Positions 6,258-6,361 of a stretch of DNA of 6,361 nucleotides are shown here, in pieces. Every line of letters starts with the position of its first letter. Positions within the stretch are counted from its first letter, which is position 1. The DNA is taken from positions 1 to 6,361 of the forward strand of contig USPJ01000080.1 in the NCBI GenBank assembly GCA_900556645.1, read 5' to 3'. The notes under the pieces were generated by a model. The model worked only from the letters and a program-made list of their open reading frames with translations. It had not been told where the DNA came from and did not search any database. A program made the translations under genes and the position numbers. The DNA comes from an uncultured Lachnospiraceae bacterium. Lineage in GTDB: Bacteria > Bacillota_A > Clostridia > Lachnospirales > Lachnospiraceae.

Positions 6258-6361
6258 CTAACGTGCCATTCCCTTTTGACGGGCAAACTCTGCCGCACCC
6301 AAGGCTCCCATCAACTGCGGATCGATTGGAAGCTCTATGACTTTCAGATTTAATACCTTTT
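6258..6361 (-). CDS. C-terminus of an acyl-CoA dehydratase activase-like ASKHA ATPase (BadF/BcrA/HgdC family), cut by window edge
   Basis: The last 33 codons and the TAG stop are visible, in the frame whose first full codon starts at 6359. They read KVLNLKVIELPIDPQLMGAL and then GAAEFARQKGMAR. The PQLMGALGAA block is the characteristic C-terminal helix region of the activase family, where the usual form is P(Q)xxGALGAALxA. Members of this family are homodimeric [4Fe-4S] ATPases that hydrolyse ATP to inject low-potential electrons into 2-hydroxyacyl-CoA dehydratases, benzoyl-CoA reductase or double-cubane-cluster proteins. The ATPase motifs and bridging cysteines are outside the window, so activity cannot be judged. 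Position upstream in the same operon as the membrane peptide, the acetyl-CoA-synthase-like protein and the flavoprotein suggests a shared redox task. Identity rests on a short tail and is therefore good but not certain. Confidence 0.75.
   Translation of the reverse strand, partial: KVLNLKVIELPIDPQLMGALGAAEFARQKGMAR

Noticed and set aside
6241..6361. Alternative minus-strand open frame through the end of the window (beginning KGIKSESHRA)
   Set aside because: The neighbouring frame gives the recognisable activase C-terminus PQLMGALGAA and stops just before a strong ribosome binding site, while this frame has no family resemblance.

Overview
The window looks like a chromosomal segment of an anaerobic, low-to-moderate-GC Firmicute, most likely a Clostridia/Lachnospiraceae-type gut or rumen bacterium. 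This is inferred from strong AGGAGG-type ribosome binding sites, a sigma-A-like promoter, the sequence style of the topoisomerase proteins, and an oxygen-sensitive iron-sulfur protein repertoire. All recognisable genes lie on the minus strand, so transcription runs from high to low coordinates. Long plus-strand open frames are antisense shadows. There is no tRNA, rRNA, CRISPR array, insertion sequence or phage gene.

Region A (6361 down to 2470) is the distal part of an apparent operon that begins outside the window. In transcription order it holds: the last 33 codons of an ASKHA-type acyl-CoA dehydratase activase (BadF/HgdC family); a 55-codon single-helix membrane protein; a 239-aa protein resembling the N-terminal/middle (A2-like) domain of the acetyl-CoA synthase/CdhC beta subunit but lacking its catalytic Ni-Fe-S domain; and a 954-aa iron-sulfur flavoprotein with a GltD/NfnB-like FAD-NADPH core between ferredoxin-like domains. 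Gaps are 12, 2 and 21 nt. A rho-independent terminator at 2423-2452 closes the unit.

Region B (2400 down to 1) starts with a well-formed extended -10 promoter directly after that terminator. It drives a type IIA topoisomerase pair: a complete GyrB/ParE-family ATPase subunit (2321-399) and the first 129 codons of the GyrA/ParC-family cleavage subunit (387 to the window edge), which includes the catalytic tyrosine. The two genes are 11 nt apart and the Shine-Dalgarno of the second overlaps the stop codon of the first. The pair is not next to dnaA/dnaN/recF genes within the window, so it may be the second (topoisomerase IV-like) set, but gyrase versus topo IV is not settled here.

The part most likely to be poorly described is Region A. 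Activases of this family use ATP to push electrons to very low potential, the flavoprotein can plausibly collect electrons from NAD(P)H and pass them through several Fe-S clusters, and the acetyl-CoA-synthase-like protein keeps a small cysteine motif where the true enzyme starts its A-cluster. Together they suggest an ATP- or bifurcation-driven low-potential electron transfer system of unknown substrate. That joint function is inference; gene identities and adjacency are read from the sequence.
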